Positions 1 through 11,797 are shown, counted from the first letter of the stretch. The stretch: DNA of 64,000 bases from Arthrobacter pascens (GCF_030816475.1 NZ_JAUSXF010000001.1:1426001-1490000), one strand, 5' to 3'. A program made the numbers and translations. The notes: generated from the letters alone by a model not told the origin.

Positions 1-24
1 ATCCCGAAGCCAAGGAGGTGCGCG

Positions 25-369
25 ATGTCTGAGCGGAAACGGTCCGGTAGAAGCGTTCCCTCCAAGTCCTCGGGAACCGGTTCCGCGCCAGGGGTGTCGG
101 CAGAAAACAGCGACGGCGGATACAACGCCGGAATGGCCGTCTTCAGCTACATCATTGGCGGAATCATCGTCTGGAGTTTGATAGGGTGGGGTCTGGATAA
201 TCTGTGGGGAACCCGCTGGATCGTGCTCGCAGGCGCTCTGCTCGGAGCTGCCGGAGGATTTTATCTTTCCCACATGCACGGCCTTACCAGTCACAGAAAC
301 ACAGCCGGTAAGAGCGGCGCGGGCGACGATAGCGGCCCGTCCGCGGACAGAAACACTAATGCCAAATAA
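25..369 (+). CDS. AtpZ/AtpI-like small membrane protein at head of ATP synthase operon
   Basis: A 114-residue protein with a charged, Ser/Gly-rich N-terminal tail of about 35 residues and two predicted membrane helices (about 38-58 and 65-84). This matches the size and position of the small AtpZ/AtpI-type proteins that precede atpB in many ATP synthase operons; members are proposed to help assemble the c-ring or to be linked to Mg2+ or Ca2+ transport. The ATG is preceded by a near-ideal Shine-Dalgarno AAGGAGGTG at 11-19. It is followed by an 81-base gap before atpB. The family call rests on topology and synteny rather than on a strong motif. The operon promoter must lie before this window. 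Confidence 0.75.
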   Translation: MSERKRSGRSVPSKSSGTGSAPGVSAENSDGGYNAGMAVFSYIIGGIIVWSLIGWGLDNLWGTRWIVLAGALLGAAGGFYLSHMHGLTSHRNTAGKSGAGDDSGPSADRNTNAK

Positions 370-377
370 TTTCACAC

Positions 378-410
378 GGGGATCGGCGGAGCGCAAATCC
401 GTACATCCCC
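378..410 (+). other. Inverted repeat between the atpZ-like gene and atpB
   Basis: GGGGAT (378-383) pairs with ATCCCC (405-410) over a 21-base loop. No T-run follows, so it is not a convincing terminator. It may be a weak intercistronic RNA structure or chance. Confidence 0.3.
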
Positions 411-450
411 AACCAACGCCCAATGACGGACACTGCAGAGAGGAAACGCG

Positions 451-1251
451 TTGATCGCGCTTGCGCTCCCGGCCCAAGATTCAGGAGAGTTCAATCCTCC
501 TGGAATTGAACAATTGCACCTGCCGGCTATCTTGCCGTGGGGGGTGGCGGACGGATTCTCCAAGCAGATGCTGCTGGTCATCCTGTCTGTCGTCATTATC
601 GCCACATTCTTTCTGCTAGCTGCGCGGAAGCAGCAGCTTGTCCCCGGGAAGCTCCAGTTCGCTGGTGAAATGGCCTATGGCTTCGTGCGTAACAGCATTG
701 CCAAGGACATTATCGGCGGCAAGGACTTCATGAAGTACGTCCCGCTGCTGTTCAGCCTCTTTTTCTTTATCCTGGTGAACAACATTTACGGCGCTATCCC
801 CGTAATCCAGCTTCCCAGCTTCTCGCATGTCGGCGGCGCCTACGTCCTCGCCGGCATCGTTTATGTCACCTGGATCGCGATTGGCGTCAAGAAGAACGGC
901 ATCAAGTACTTCAAGCTGGCCACCGTGCCGTCTGGCGTCCCGTTCTACATCCTGCCGATCGTGATCCCGATTGAGATCATCTCGAACTTCCTGGTCCGGC
1001 CCGTCACGCATAGCCTCCGTCTTTTTGCCACGATGCTGGCCGGCCACCTGATTGTCATGATCGCCGGATCGGGCATCGAGTTCCTTGTCATGCAGGAAAA
1101 CGTTCTGCTCAAGGGCGCCTCGGTACTGGTCCTGGGCGGCTCGCTCGCCATGTACATGCTCGAGGCGCTGATCATGGCTCTGCAGGCGTACGTCTTCACT
1201 CTGCTCACGGCAATCTACATTGAAGGCGCCCTGCACGCGGACAGCCACTAG
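451..1251 (+). CDS. atpB: ATP synthase Fo subunit a
   Basis: Subunit a forms the proton half-channels beside the c-ring in the membrane. The 266-residue product is strongly hydrophobic with five to six helices. The conserved helix around [13 protein letters not shown] carries the essential arginine (about R190), followed by the typical C-terminal hairpin rich in aliphatic residues ending EGALHADSH. The start is a TTG preceded by GAGAGGAAACGCG, a good ribosome-binding site; no better ATG exists near it. It sits in the canonical order before atpE. Length is normal for the family. Confidence 0.97.
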   Translation: MIALALPAQDSGEFNPPGIEQLHLPAILPWGVADGFSKQMLLVILSVVIIATFFLLAARKQQLVPGKLQFAGEMAYGFVRNSIAKDIIGGKDFMKYVPLLFSLFFFILVNNIYGAIPVIQLPSFSHVGGAYVLAGIVYVTWIAIGVKKNGIKYFKLATVPSGVPFYILPIVIPIEIISNFLVRPVTHSLRLFATMLAGHLIVMIAGSGIEFLVMQENVLLKGASVLVLGGSLAMYMLEALIMALQAYVFTLLTAIYIEGALHADSH

Positions 1252-1331
1252 GCACCCACAAAACTTCCCCTCACGGGGATGAAGCAACCCAAACAACCTG
1301 CCACAGAGTTGGCATCTTGAAAGGAAGAAAA

Positions 1332-1550
1332 ATGGAAGGCTCCATCAACGGCTCCCTCAACCTCATCGGCTATGGCCTCTCGGCAATCGGCGGTGGTATC
1401 GGTGTGGGTCTCGTGTTCGCCGCCTACATCAACGGTGTGGCACGTCAGCCGGAAGCCCAGCGCGTCCTGCAGCCGATCGCGTTCCTCGGCCTCGCGCTGA
1501 CTGAAGCCCTCGCCATCCTGGGCCTGGTCTTCGCTTTCGTTCTCAAGTAA
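1332..1550 (+). CDS. atpE: ATP synthase Fo subunit c
   Basis: The 72-residue proteolipid is a two-helix hairpin. The polar loop ARQPE (37-41) contacts subunits gamma and epsilon, and the proton-carrying glutamate is E58 in LALTEALAI. The first helix is glycine-rich (AIGGGIGVG), as expected for tight c-ring packing. A start at TTG 1317 would add five residues (MKGRK), but ATG 1332 sits just behind GAAAGGAAG, gives the usual length, and is chosen here. c is needed in many copies per complex, so strong translation from this site makes sense. Confidence 0.97.
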   Translation: MEGSINGSLNLIGYGLSAIGGGIGVGLVFAAYINGVARQPEAQRVLQPIAFLGLALTEALAILGLVFAFVLK

Positions 1551-1603
1551 ACCTTCAGAACCTAGCGACCATCCAGAACCGAGTAGATAAGGACGGGTGA
1601 AAT

Positions 1604-2155
1604 ATGAATCAGCTGATCATCTCAGCCGCCGCTGAAGGGGACACCAACCCCCTCGTTCCCAACGTCTGGGAAATGTTTGTCGTCCTCGTCGGCTTTGCCG
1701 TCCTCTTCTTCATCGTGGTCAAGTTTGTCGTCCCGATGTTCGAGAAGACGTTCGCAGAGCGTGCCGAGGCCATTGAAGGTGGCATTGCCAAGGCCGAAAA
1801 GGCGCAGGCGGAGGCATCTGCTGCCCTCGAGGAGTACAAGCAGCAGCTCACGGATGCCCGCGCCGAAGCCAACCGCATCCGCGAGGAAGCACGTGCAGAA
1901 GGCGCTCAGATCCTTGCCGATCTGAAGGAGAAAGCGGCGGCAGAGTCTGCCCGCATCACTGCCCAGGCGCACGTGCAGATCGAATCGGAGCGCCAGGCGG
2001 CAGTTGTCTCCCTGCGGTCCGAGGTCGGCACGCTGGCCACCACGCTGGCGGGGCGCATCGTTGGCGAAGCGCTCAACGATGACGAGCGTGCGGCCCGAGT
2101 GGTTGACCGCTTCCTGGCAGATCTGGAGTCCGAGAACGCAGGTGCAGCTAAATAA
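1604..2155 (+). CDS. atpF: ATP synthase Fo subunit b
   Basis: The peripheral stalk subunit of 183 residues has one N-terminal membrane helix (about 22-42) and then a long charged Ala/Glu/Lys/Arg-rich coiled coil that dimerises and reaches up to delta. The C-terminal part, around the GTLATTLAGRIVGEAL segment, is the delta-binding end. The stop codon TAA shares its last base with the ATG of atpH (TAATG at 2153-2157), which points to translational coupling of the two stalk subunits. Confidence 0.96.
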   Translation: MNQLIISAAAEGDTNPLVPNVWEMFVVLVGFAVLFFIVVKFVVPMFEKTFAERAEAIEGGIAKAEKAQAEASAALEEYKQQLTDARAEANRIREEARAEGAQILADLKEKAAAESARITAQAHVQIESERQAAVVSLRSEVGTLATTLAGRIVGEALNDDERAARVVDRFLADLESENAGAAK

Positions 2156-2982
2156 TGGCAGGTGTATCGAGCGAATCGCTGACCACGGCCCTGACCGCAC
2201 TGGAAGCCAGGCTTCCAACAGCGTCGCTGCAGTTGGCTAAGGAACTCTTCGGAATCCTGGGAACGGTGGACAGCTCGGCTGGCTTGCGCCGCGCGCTGAC
2301 TGACCCGTCCCGCAGCGGTGACGAAAAGTCGGCGCTGGTCAAGCAGTTGGTTGGCGGGAAAGTCTCCGCTGAGGCTGCGGAAATCGCGGCCGGACTGGCC
2401 AGTTCGCGCTGGGCATCCGCCAGAGATATCGGCGATGCACTCGAGACTCTTGCCGCGACGGTCGTCATTGCCGTTGCTGAAAACAAGTCGGCTGTTTCTG
2501 CCTCCGGAATCTCCGGACTGGAAGATCTGGAGAACGATCTGTTCTCCTTCAACCAGACCGTTGCCTCCAGCCATGAGGCACAACGTGCTCTGTCTGAACC
2601 GCAGGCTAGTGCTGCAGCAAAGACCACTCTGGCTGAGAAGCTGGTCCCCGGGGCCAGCGAGGAAGCGAAAGTCCTCATCGGCCAGGCAGCGTCGCAGCCC
2701 CGTGGCATCAAGCCCACCAGGCTTGTGGCCAGGTTCGCCGAGCTGGCGGCCAAGCGGCAGCAGCGTTGGATTGCAACAGTCAGTGTTACCCGTCCCTTGA
2801 CGGAAACCCAGGAAAGCCGCCTCCAGGCGGGGCTCAATGCCCTGTACGGGCGCGAGCTAAAAATCAACACGAACGTTGATCCTGCGCTGATCGGTGGAAT
2901 CCGTGTCCAGGTGGGTGACGAAGTGCTGGATGCTTCTGTTCTCACCCGTCTGGGCCAGCTTCAGCGCCAACTGGCCGGCTAG
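2155..2982 (+). CDS. atpH: ATP synthase F1 subunit delta
   Basis: Delta joins the peripheral stalk to the top of F1. At 275 residues it is roughly 100 longer than the Escherichia coli protein, which is usual in actinobacteria. The conserved OSCP-like C-terminal part is visible in the last 100 residues (IATVSVTRPLTE, then DPALIGGIRVQVGDEVLDAS), the family signature. Its ATG overlaps the atpF stop by one base, so translation is probably coupled. There is no fusion with b, unlike the mycobacterial b-delta protein. Confidence 0.95.
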   Translation: MAGVSSESLTTALTALEARLPTASLQLAKELFGILGTVDSSAGLRRALTDPSRSGDEKSALVKQLVGGKVSAEAAEIAAGLASSRWASARDIGDALETLAATVVIAVAENKSAVSASGISGLEDLENDLFSFNQTVASSHEAQRALSEPQASAAAKTTLAEKLVPGASEEAKVLIGQAASQPRGIKPTRLVARFAELAAKRQQRWIATVSVTRPLTETQESRLQAGLNALYGRELKINTNVDPALIGGIRVQVGDEVLDASVLTRLGQLQRQLAG

Positions 2983-3015
2983 CCGGACAAGCACAACATC
3001 ATTGATAGAAACCCC

Positions 3016-3038
3016 GGTCATCGTGAGCAACGATGATC
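3016..3038 (+). other. Hairpin between atpH and atpA
   Basis: TCATCGT (3018-3024) pairs perfectly with ACGATGA (3030-3036) over a five-base loop, extendable to nine pairs with one G.U. It lies about 28 bases before the atpA start and is not followed by a T-run. It could influence mRNA processing or atpA translation. Confidence 0.4.
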
Positions 3039-3065
3039 ACGAAAACAGGAGAGCAGGGACTGCAG

Positions 3066-4703
3066 ATGGCCGAATTGACCATCAACGCCGACGACGTCCG
3101 TATTGCGTTGAACGAGTTCGCGGCGTCCTACGAACCCGGAAACGCTGAGCGCGTAGAGGTTGGCCGCGTGACCGCCGCAAGTGACGGCATCGCCCGTGTT
3201 GAGGGCCTTCCCTCGGTCATGGCGAATGAGCTGCTTCGCTTTGAAGACGGCACACTGGGCCTGGCCCAGAACCTCGACGTCCGCGAAATCGGCGTCATCG
3301 TGCTCGGTGACTTCACCGGAATCGAAGAAGGCCAGGAGGTCCACCGGACCGGCGAGATCCTTTCCGTCCCCGTGGGAGACGCGTTCCTTGGACGCGTCGT
3401 CGACCCTCTGGGCCAGCCGATCGATGACCTCGGCGAGATCAAGGCTGAAACCACCCGTGCGCTTGAGCTTCAGGCACCCGGCGTCACCCAGCGCAAGTCG
3501 GTCCACGAACCGATGCAAACCGGGCTCAAGGCCATCGACGCCATGATTCCGATTGGCCGCGGCCAGCGTCAGCTCATCATCGGTGACCGACAGACGGGCA
3601 AGACGGCCATCGCCGTGGACACCATCATCAACCAGAAGGCCAACTGGGCTTCCGGGGACGTGACCAAGCAGGTCCGCTGCGTCTATGTTGGCGTTGGCCA
3701 GAAGGCTTCCACCATCGCGGCCGTCCGGCAGACCCTTGAGGACCACGGAGCGCTCGAGTACACCACCATCGTGGCGTCTCCTGCTTCAGACCCCGCCGGC
3801 TTCAAGTACCTGGCACCCTACGCCGGTTCGGCCATCGGCCAGCACTGGATGTACGGCGGCAAGCACGTTCTGGTGATCTTCGATGACCTGTCCAAGCAGG
3901 CCGAGGCATACCGTGCAGTTTCGCTGCTGCTGCGTCGCCCGCCGGGCCGCGAAGCCTACCCGGGCGATGTCTTCTACTTGCACTCCCGCTTGCTCGAACG
4001 TTGCGCAAAGCTTTCCGACGAGCTGGGCGCCGGCTCCATGACCGGGCTGCCGATCGTTGAGACCAAGGCAAACGACGTCTCGGCTTACATCCCGACTAAC
4101 GTGATCTCGATCACTGACGGTCAGATATTCCTTCAGTCGGACCTCTTCAACGCCAACCAGCGCCCCGCTGTCGATGTGGGTGTCTCGGTCTCCCGCGTTG
4201 GTGGTGCGGCCCAGGTCAAGTCCATGAAGTCGGTCTCCGGTACCTTGAAGCTGGACCTTGCCCAGTACCGCGACATGCAGGCCTTTGCCATGTTCGCCTC
4301 GGACCTGGATGCGGCCTCGCGCCAGCAGCTGACCCGTGGTGCCCGCCTGATGGAACTGCTCAAGCAGGGCCAGTACTCGCCGTTCCCGGTCGAGGACCAG
4401 GTTGTGTCCATCTGGGCCGGAACCAAGGGATACCTCGACGACGTGCCGGTTGAAGACGTTCGGCGCTTCGAGTCCGAGTTCCTGGAACACCTGAAGCACA
4501 AGTCCTCGATCCTGACCACACTGGCCCAGACCAACAAGCTGGACGACGACACCTCAGAAGCACTGAAGACCGCAATCGTGGAATTCAAGAAGGGCTTCTT
4601 CGGCGAAGGCGACAACCACCTGGTTGGTGCCGGCCACGAGGAGCACGACGCCATCTCAGAAGGCGACGTCGACCAGGAAAAGATCGTTAAGCAGAAGCGC
4701 TAG
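3066..4703 (+). CDS. atpA: ATP synthase F1 subunit alpha
   Basis: Alpha is the non-catalytic nucleotide-binding subunit, three per F1. The 545-residue product has the N-terminal beta-barrel, the P-loop GDRQTGKT (about 173-180) and, after [15 protein letters not shown], the alpha-specific [15 protein letters not shown] region. The ATG at 3066 follows AGGAGAGCAGGGACTGCAG; an upstream in-frame ATG at 3033 would add an atypical [11 protein letters not shown] and lies inside a hairpin, so it is not preferred. The C-terminus is acidic and extended, as in other actinobacteria. Confidence 0.98.
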   Translation: MAELTINADDVRIALNEFAASYEPGNAERVEVGRVTAASDGIARVEGLPSVMANELLRFEDGTLGLAQNLDVREIGVIVLGDFTGIEEGQEVHRTGEILSVPVGDAFLGRVVDPLGQPIDDLGEIKAETTRALELQAPGVTQRKSVHEPMQTGLKAIDAMIPIGRGQRQLIIGDRQTGKTAIAVDTIINQKANWASGDVTKQVRCVYVGVGQKASTIAAVRQTLEDHGALEYTTIVASPASDPAGFKYLAPYAGSAIGQHWMYGGKHVLVIFDDLSKQAEAYRAVSLLLRRPPGREAYPGDVFYLHSRLLERCAKLSDELGAGSMTGLPIVETKANDVSAYIPTNVISITDGQIFLQSDLFNANQRPAVDVGVSVSRVGGAAQVKSMKSVSGTLKLDLAQYRDMQAFAMFASDLDAASRQQLTRGARLMELLKQGQYSPFPVEDQVVSIWAGTKGYLDDVPVEDVRRFESEFLEHLKHKSSILTTLAQTNKLDDDTSEALKTAIVEFKKGFFGEGDNHLVGAGHEEHDAISEGDVDQEKIVKQKR

Positions 4704-4714
4704 TTCCGCTGGAC

Positions 4715-4748
4715 GGGGGTGCCGGATCCAAAGGGGTCCGGCACCCCC
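4715..4748 (+). other. GC-rich hairpin between atpA and atpG
   Basis: A perfect 12-bp stem, GGGGGTGCCGGA (4715-4726) with TCCGGCACCCCC (4737-4748), and a ten-base loop lie in the 75-base gap. It resembles a terminator stem but has no T-run, and atpG follows directly. An RNase-protecting or processing structure, or partial attenuation, fits better than full termination. Confidence 0.6.
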
Positions 4749-4778
4749 GGTCAGATGGAATCTTAGGAAAGGATAAGT

Positions 4779-7207
<2,429 letters not shown>

Positions 7208-7208
7208 T

Positions 7209-7493
7209 ATGGCTGAGCTTGAGGTTGAGATTGTCGCAGCGGACCACTTTGTGTGGTCCGGAGCGGCCAAGATGGTCAAGGCCCGCACCAGCGATGGTGA
7301 AATCGGAATCCTGCCCGGCCACTCGCCCCTGCTGGCGATCCTGGCCGAAGGTGAACTGGCGATCCAGCCGGTTTCCGGTGACCGTATTGCCGTAGTTGTT
7401 GACGGCGGATTCTTCTCCGTCGACAACGATCGCGTGGTTATTGTTGCTGACAACGCCCAGCTGGGTGACGCGGCTACTGCTGGGATCCGCTAG
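7209..7493 (+). CDS. atpC: ATP synthase F1 subunit epsilon
   Basis: The 94-residue product corresponds to the N-terminal beta-sandwich of epsilon (EVEIVAADHFVWSGAAKMV, then IGILPGHSPLLAIL). The long C-terminal two-helix inhibitory arm of the E. coli protein is essentially missing, as is often the case in actinobacteria, so autoinhibition by an extended arm is unlikely here. The ATG lies one base after the atpD stop (TAATATG). The next gene begins ten bases downstream, and no terminator separates them, so read-through is likely. Confidence 0.95.
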   Translation: MAELEVEIVAADHFVWSGAAKMVKARTSDGEIGILPGHSPLLAILAEGELAIQPVSGDRIAVVVDGGFFSVDNDRVVIVADNAQLGDAATAGIR

Positions 7494-7503
7494 CACGACC
7501 TTG

Positions 7504-7935
7504 ATGGACGCTCCGAGTCTTCCGTTCATCGCACTGGCAGTCACATTCGGACTGCTGATATTTGCACTGTGTCTTTCCGGGGTGCGCCGCTTCAATCTGC
7601 GGCGCGCCCTGGGCACAGTGGACGCCTCCATTTGCATGGCTGGAAACAGCTGGCAGATGGGGGTTTGTCGTTATCAGGACAACGATCTGGAATGGTTCCG
7701 GCTGCTCTCGCTGAGCGTCCGGCCCAAACACCGGTTCAAACGGAGTTCCCTTGAACTCCTGGGGCGCCGCAACCCGACGGAGGCTGAGGCCGTCAAGGTC
7801 CAGCCCGACGTCGTGATCGTGGAGCTGAGTTATGAAGGCCAGGATCTGAAGCTGGCAATGAAGTTCGACGCCTATACCGGGCTGTCCTCCTGGCTTGAGG
7901 CCGGGCCGGTCATCGGCGTGGGTACCTGGCGCTAA
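7504..7935 (+). CDS. DUF2550 family membrane-anchored protein
   Basis: A 143-residue protein with one N-terminal membrane helix (about 6-27) followed by a basic cytoplasmic domain containing WFRLLSLSVRPKHRFKR and PDVVIVELSYEGQDL. This architecture and its position right after atpC are characteristic of DUF2550 proteins of actinobacteria, whose function is unknown. A TTG one codon upstream (7501) is an equally possible start. It is probably co-transcribed with the atp operon because only ten bases separate it from atpC. Confidence 0.85.
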   Translation: MDAPSLPFIALAVTFGLLIFALCLSGVRRFNLRRALGTVDASICMAGNSWQMGVCRYQDNDLEWFRLLSLSVRPKHRFKRSSLELLGRRNPTEAEAVKVQPDVVIVELSYEGQDLKLAMKFDAYTGLSSWLEAGPVIGVGTWR

Positions 7936-7940
7936 CCGTC

Positions 7941-9251
7941 GTGGATTTTGTCGCCGATGTGCGCCTGACCGATGGTCCGGTTCTCTGGGCTGCCTGGATC
8001 CTCGGTGCGGCTGCAGCACTCTATCTCACCTGGCCCACCCCCGCTCTGAGTACCCGCCGCTCGCTGGTGAACGTGGTTTCCTCCGTCATCGCAGGTGCCG
8101 TCGTCGTGGCCATTGTGCACTGGGCATTGATTGACTACTTCTCCACCTTTCCTGAAAATATCCCCCTTGAAGTCCTCACTTGGTGCGTCCCCGCAGTCGC
8201 CGCCCTGGTCCTCATGCTCCTGCGGCTGCCGCGGAGTTCATGGCGGCAGCGAAGCCTGGGGCTGGTGGCCTTCGTACTCGTGGGGCTGCTGTGCACGGTA
8301 CAGGTCAATGCCTACTTCGGCCTCAATCGGACGGTGAGCGACCTCATGGGCACTGCCGTAGCCAGGATCAGCACGCTGGAGCCTGCCCTCACGCACCAGC
8401 CGGGCGCCGCGGCTGCCGTCCCGCTCAACGGCTGGCAGCCGAGCAGTGAGCTCCCGAAGGAGGGTGCGCTGCGGAAGGCAAATATTCCCGGCACGGCTTC
8501 CGGCCTGTCCACCCGTGACGCCTACCTCTACCTGCCGCCCGCCTATTTTGCAGCCAACCGGCCTGCGCTTCCCGTGCTGCTCCTGTTCTCGGGCCAGCCT
8601 GGTGGCCCGGCCGACTGGCTGTCCGGGGGAGCCCTTCGAGCGCACATGGATGACTTTGCCGCCGCTCACGGCGGGGTGGCGCCAGTTGTTGTGGTGGCGG
8701 ATCCAAACGGTTCCCAGCAGGCAAATACACTCTGCCTGGACAGCAGGATCGCTCATGCTGACACCTACTTATCCAAGGATGTGCCCGCCTGGATCGCTAA
8801 CACTTTGGATGTCAGCCCTGACCACCGCCACTGGGCTGTGGGCGGATTTTCCTTTGGCGCAACCTGCGCACTCCAGATGGGTACCCGGCATCCGGACGTC
8901 TACCGTTCTGTACTGGCGTTTTCGAGCGAGCTGGAACCAGCCCTTGCCAAGGAGCGGCAGAAGACCGTCGACGCCTCATTCCCGGGGGACACTGCCGCCT
9001 TTGACCGGCAGACGCCCCTGGCCGTGATGGCAAAGTCGCATTTCGATTCCAGCGCAGCCTACTTCGCGGCCGGCGAGCGTGACCCGGAGTTCATTGGATA
9101 TATGAAGACCTTGTCCGACGCCGCCCAAAAAGCCGGGTTCAGGGTCGAGTCGAAGCGGGTGCAGTTTGCCGGCCATTCCTGGGATACGCCATCCAAGGGA
9201 ATGGCGGACGGCCTGGCGTTCCTGGCCGACCGTTGGGGGCTGAAGACGTGA
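7941..9251 (+). CDS. Membrane-anchored esterase-family alpha/beta hydrolase
   Basis: The 436-residue protein has four N-terminal membrane helices in the first about 130 residues, then an extracytoplasmic esterase domain of the Esterase D/antigen 85-like type. Visible are LPVLLLFSGQPGG, the nucleophile elbow GGFSFGA (serine about 304), and a late histidine in FAGHSWD. The start is GTG, five bases after the DUF2550 stop. Its last four bases overlap the start of the aminoacyl-lipid synthase-like gene (GTGA), so the two proteins are made together. A role in hydrolysing aminoacylated or other modified lipids is inferred from this pairing only. Confidence 0.8.
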   Translation: MDFVADVRLTDGPVLWAAWILGAAAALYLTWPTPALSTRRSLVNVVSSVIAGAVVVAIVHWALIDYFSTFPENIPLEVLTWCVPAVAALVLMLLRLPRSSWRQRSLGLVAFVLVGLLCTVQVNAYFGLNRTVSDLMGTAVARISTLEPALTHQPGAAAAVPLNGWQPSSELPKEGALRKANIPGTASGLSTRDAYLYLPPAYFAANRPALPVLLLFSGQPGGPADWLSGGALRAHMDDFAAAHGGVAPVVVVADPNGSQQANTLCLDSRIAHADTYLSKDVPAWIANTLDVSPDHRHWAVGGFSFGATCALQMGTRHPDVYRSVLAFSSELEPALAKERQKTVDASFPGDTAAFDRQTPLAVMAKSHFDSSAAYFAAGERDPEFIGYMKTLSDAAQKAGFRVESKRVQFAGHSWDTPSKGMADGLAFLADRWGLKT

Positions 9252-11797
9252 CCGCCGGGGGCGGAATCCGAACGGCCGGACTGGCGTGGGCGACCGTGGG
9301 CCGGCCCGCGCTTCGCAGGGCCGTGGCGCGACTGCGTTCAGTGCCGTTCACCCTTGCTCTGCTCGCTGTCTTCCTCCTCACGGGCGCGATCACCGGCAGC
9401 TTCCTGGGCGGTCCGCCGGAATCAATGCTTGACGTTGCTGCCGTCAGCGGGCCGGGGCTGAAGTCCGGCTACTGGTGGTCCATCTTCACATCGCTGTTCT
9501 TTGCCACGAACCCCCTCGCCTACCTTGCGGCATCCCTGATGATCCTCGTTCTCGTCGGCGTGGCGGAGAAGAGGCTGGGGGCGCTTGCCACTGCAGTGCT
9601 GTTCTTTGGCGGCCAGTTCGCTTCCGTCACCGTTTTCCTCCTGCTCACCCAGGTGGCGCGCTACACGGGGGACGGCTGGCTTGGACTCATGGCGGACAAC
9701 AGCCTGATTGGCCCCTATGCAGCCGTCCTGACCGTGTCCCTGGCCGCGAGCGGCCGGCTCCCGGTCCTTTGGACGCGGAGACTCAGGACCACAGTGCTTT
9801 CCATATCCCTGCTGCTGGTTCTCTATGTGGGGCACGCCGAGACGGTGATTGGCTTTTTGGGTGCGGTTTTGGGCCTCGGGGCAGCGTGGTGGATGCGCGG
9901 CGAGCACGGCCAGTTGCACCTGCCCCGCTCAACCGGCCGCGAGACCAGGAACCTCCTGGCCATGACCGCCGCTGTGTTCGCCGTGGGCCCCATCCTGACG
10001 GCTGTTGCAGCGACGCCCACGGGTCCGCTGGCCATGCTGCGCGACGTGGTCCTGAACCCGTTGCCTACGCTGAGCCAGCTTGAGTTCAATTGCGGCGCGA
10101 CCGTGGAGGCATCCTGCCTGGAAGCCGGACGGCAAGGCTTCGCAGGGCCCTTCGGACTCGCGCTTGCCGTGGTTCCCGTGGTCCTGCTGCTGATCTGCGC
10201 TGACGGGATGCGCCGCGGCCGCAGGATGGCCCTGAACATCACCCTGGTCCTCCAACTGGCAGTTGCAGCATTGGCAGCTGTCTACCTTGGCTTGTTCGCC
10301 CTGATCCCGCATTATCCGACGCGCCCGCATACTGCGGCCATGGGCTCCGGTTTTGCCCACATCCTTCCGCTGGTGACAGTGCCGTTGTTGCTGGCAGTTC
10401 TTTTGTGGGCCAACCGCCGCCAGTTCAGGGTGGAGACCGTTCCATCTGCCCGCCGGATGCTTGCTGCCGTGGTGGGCGGCGTGTGGCTGGTCTTCTCGGT
10501 CAGCTATGCCCTGGCCTGGGCGGCGGCCGGAGGCATGTCGCGTGATGGAGGACTGCTGGGCCTGCTTGCGGAGCTGTCGCGACAGTACCTTCCGATTCCG
10601 CTCCCCAACCTGTACCGGCGGGTGTTCGCCGACCGCAACAGCCTGGAATCTGTCATCTTTGCCTATTCCGGGCCGGTCTTCTGGCTGGTCGCCCTGGCAG
10701 GAGTCTGGTGGGTGCTGCTGGGCCGCCACCACAATAGCGATTCCGGCGGGAGCGGGCGCGCGATGGCACGGGCCTTCCTGCACCAGGGCGGGGATTCGCT
10801 GTCCTGGATGGCACTCTGGGAGCCCAACAGATACTGGTTCAGTCCCGACGGCGGGGGTGCCGTGGCGTACCAGCAGCATGGAAGTGTCGCGCTCACACTT
10901 GCAGGCCCGTTCGGCCCCCGGCAAAACCATCAGGCCGTGGCCGAAGGATTTCTGGCCCATTGCGGCAGCCATGCCCTCATTCCGGCGTTCTACTCCTGCG
11001 GTGACGGCTTGTGGCCGCTGCTCCATGCGCGGGGCTTCCGTCGGGTGGCCGTGGCGCAGGAGACCAGGCTCGCCGTGAGGGAGCTCGAGTTCAAGGGCAA
11101 GGAGTGGCAGAACGTCCGCACTGCCCTGAACCGGGCGGAGAAGCTCGGCGTCAAGGCGGTCTGGGGAACCTACCACGGGCTGCCGGCTGCTCTTCGTGCC
11201 CGGCTCAGTGAGGTGTCGGAAGATTGGGCCGCCGCCAAATCCGTTCCGGAAATGGGTTTTACACTGGGCGGCGTTGATGAACTGATGGACGACGAGGTGT
11301 TGTGCTGCCTTGCTGTGGACGGTGAGGGCAACGTGCATGGCGTCACCAGTTGGCTTCCCGTGTACGACGGCGGCACGCTGGTCAGCCGTACGCTGGATGT
11401 TATGCGCCGGGCACCAGAGGGGTTTCCGGGCGTCATGGAATTCCTGATCGCGTCAGCAGTCCTGGAATTGCGGAAAACGGTGGGCGTCATCTCCCTTTCC
11501 GGATCTCCGCTGGCCCAGCTTCCCGATGAACAGGAGGCGGGGGAGCCCCGGGAGAACATGCCCGCCGAAAACCTGCTCCGCATCCTGGACGTCGTCGGCC
11601 ACGCGTTAGAGCCGGTTTACGGGTTCCGTTCCCTGGCGGCATTCAAATCGCGTTTCAAGCCCGACTACCGCACCCTTTACCTGTATTACCAGGATCCGCT
11701 GCAGCTGCCGGCCATCGGCCGGGCCCTGACCCGTGCCTACCTGCCCGGGCTCTCGCTCCGGCAGGGCGCCCGGCTTCTACGTGGACGGGTGAGTTGA
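9248..11797 (+). CDS. Rhomboid-like/DUF2156 membrane protein, probable aminoacyl-lipid synthase
   Basis: An 849-residue protein. The N-terminal third is a rhomboid-like membrane bundle (SGYWWSIFTSLFFATNPLAY onward) with no recognisable catalytic Ser/His pair, followed by further helices to about residue 490. The C-terminal 340 residues form a DUF2156 domain, the tandem GNAT-fold part of MprF-type enzymes, with LNRAEKLGVKAVWG, FTLGGVDELMDDE and GFRSLAAFKSRFKPDY. MprF-family proteins transfer Lys or Ala from aminoacyl-tRNA to phosphatidylglycerol or diacylglycerol; this assignment is from family knowledge. The GTG at 9248 overlaps the esterase stop. A TTG at 9233 would add five residues. Confidence 0.8.
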   Translation: MTAGGGIRTAGLAWATVGRPALRRAVARLRSVPFTLALLAVFLLTGAITGSFLGGPPESMLDVAAVSGPGLKSGYWWSIFTSLFFATNPLAYLAASLMILVLVGVAEKRLGALATAVLFFGGQFASVTVFLLLTQVARYTGDGWLGLMADNSLIGPYAAVLTVSLAASGRLPVLWTRRLRTTVLSISLLLVLYVGHAETVIGFLGAVLGLGAAWWMRGEHGQLHLPRSTGRETRNLLAMTAAVFAVGPILTAVAATPTGPLAMLRDVVLNPLPTLSQLEFNCGATVEASCLEAGRQGFAGPFGLALAVVPVVLLLICADGMRRGRRMALNITLVLQLAVAALAAVYLGLFALIPHYPTRPHTAAMGSGFAHILPLVTVPLLLAVLLWANRRQFRVETVPSARRMLAAVVGGVWLVFSVSYALAWAAAGGMSRDGGLLGLLAELSRQYLPIPLPNLYRRVFADRNSLESVIFAYSGPVFWLVALAGVWWVLLGRHHNSDSGGSGRAMARAFLHQGGDSLSWMALWEPNRYWFSPDGGGAVAYQQHGSVALTLAGPFGPRQNHQAVAEGFLAHCGSHALIPAFYSCGDGLWPLLHARGFRRVAVAQETRLAVRELEFKGKEWQNVRTALNRAEKLGVKAVWGTYHGLPAALRARLSEVSEDWAAAKSVPEMGFTLGGVDELMDDEVLCCLAVDGEGNVHGVTSWLPVYDGGTLVSRTLDVMRRAPEGFPGVMEFLIASAVLELRKTVGVISLSGSPLAQLPDEQEAGEPRENMPAENLLRILDVVGHALEPVYGFRSLAAFKSRFKPDYRTLYLYYQDPLQLPAIGRALTRAYLPGLSLRQGARLLRGRVS

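Noticed and set aside
616..1296. Long open frame antisense to atpB
   Set aside because: Composition is typical of an antisense shadow of a G+C-rich gene (Asp/Arg/His/Gln-rich), and atpB is certain on the plus strand.
4715..4748. Intrinsic terminator between atpA and atpG
   Set aside because: The stem is strong, but no T-run follows and three essential subunit genes lie downstream. Listed as a hairpin instead.
9929..11338. 469-codon open frame antisense to the DUF2156 gene
   Set aside because: The frame mirrors third-position bias of the real gene and has His/Gln/Arg-rich content with no domain.
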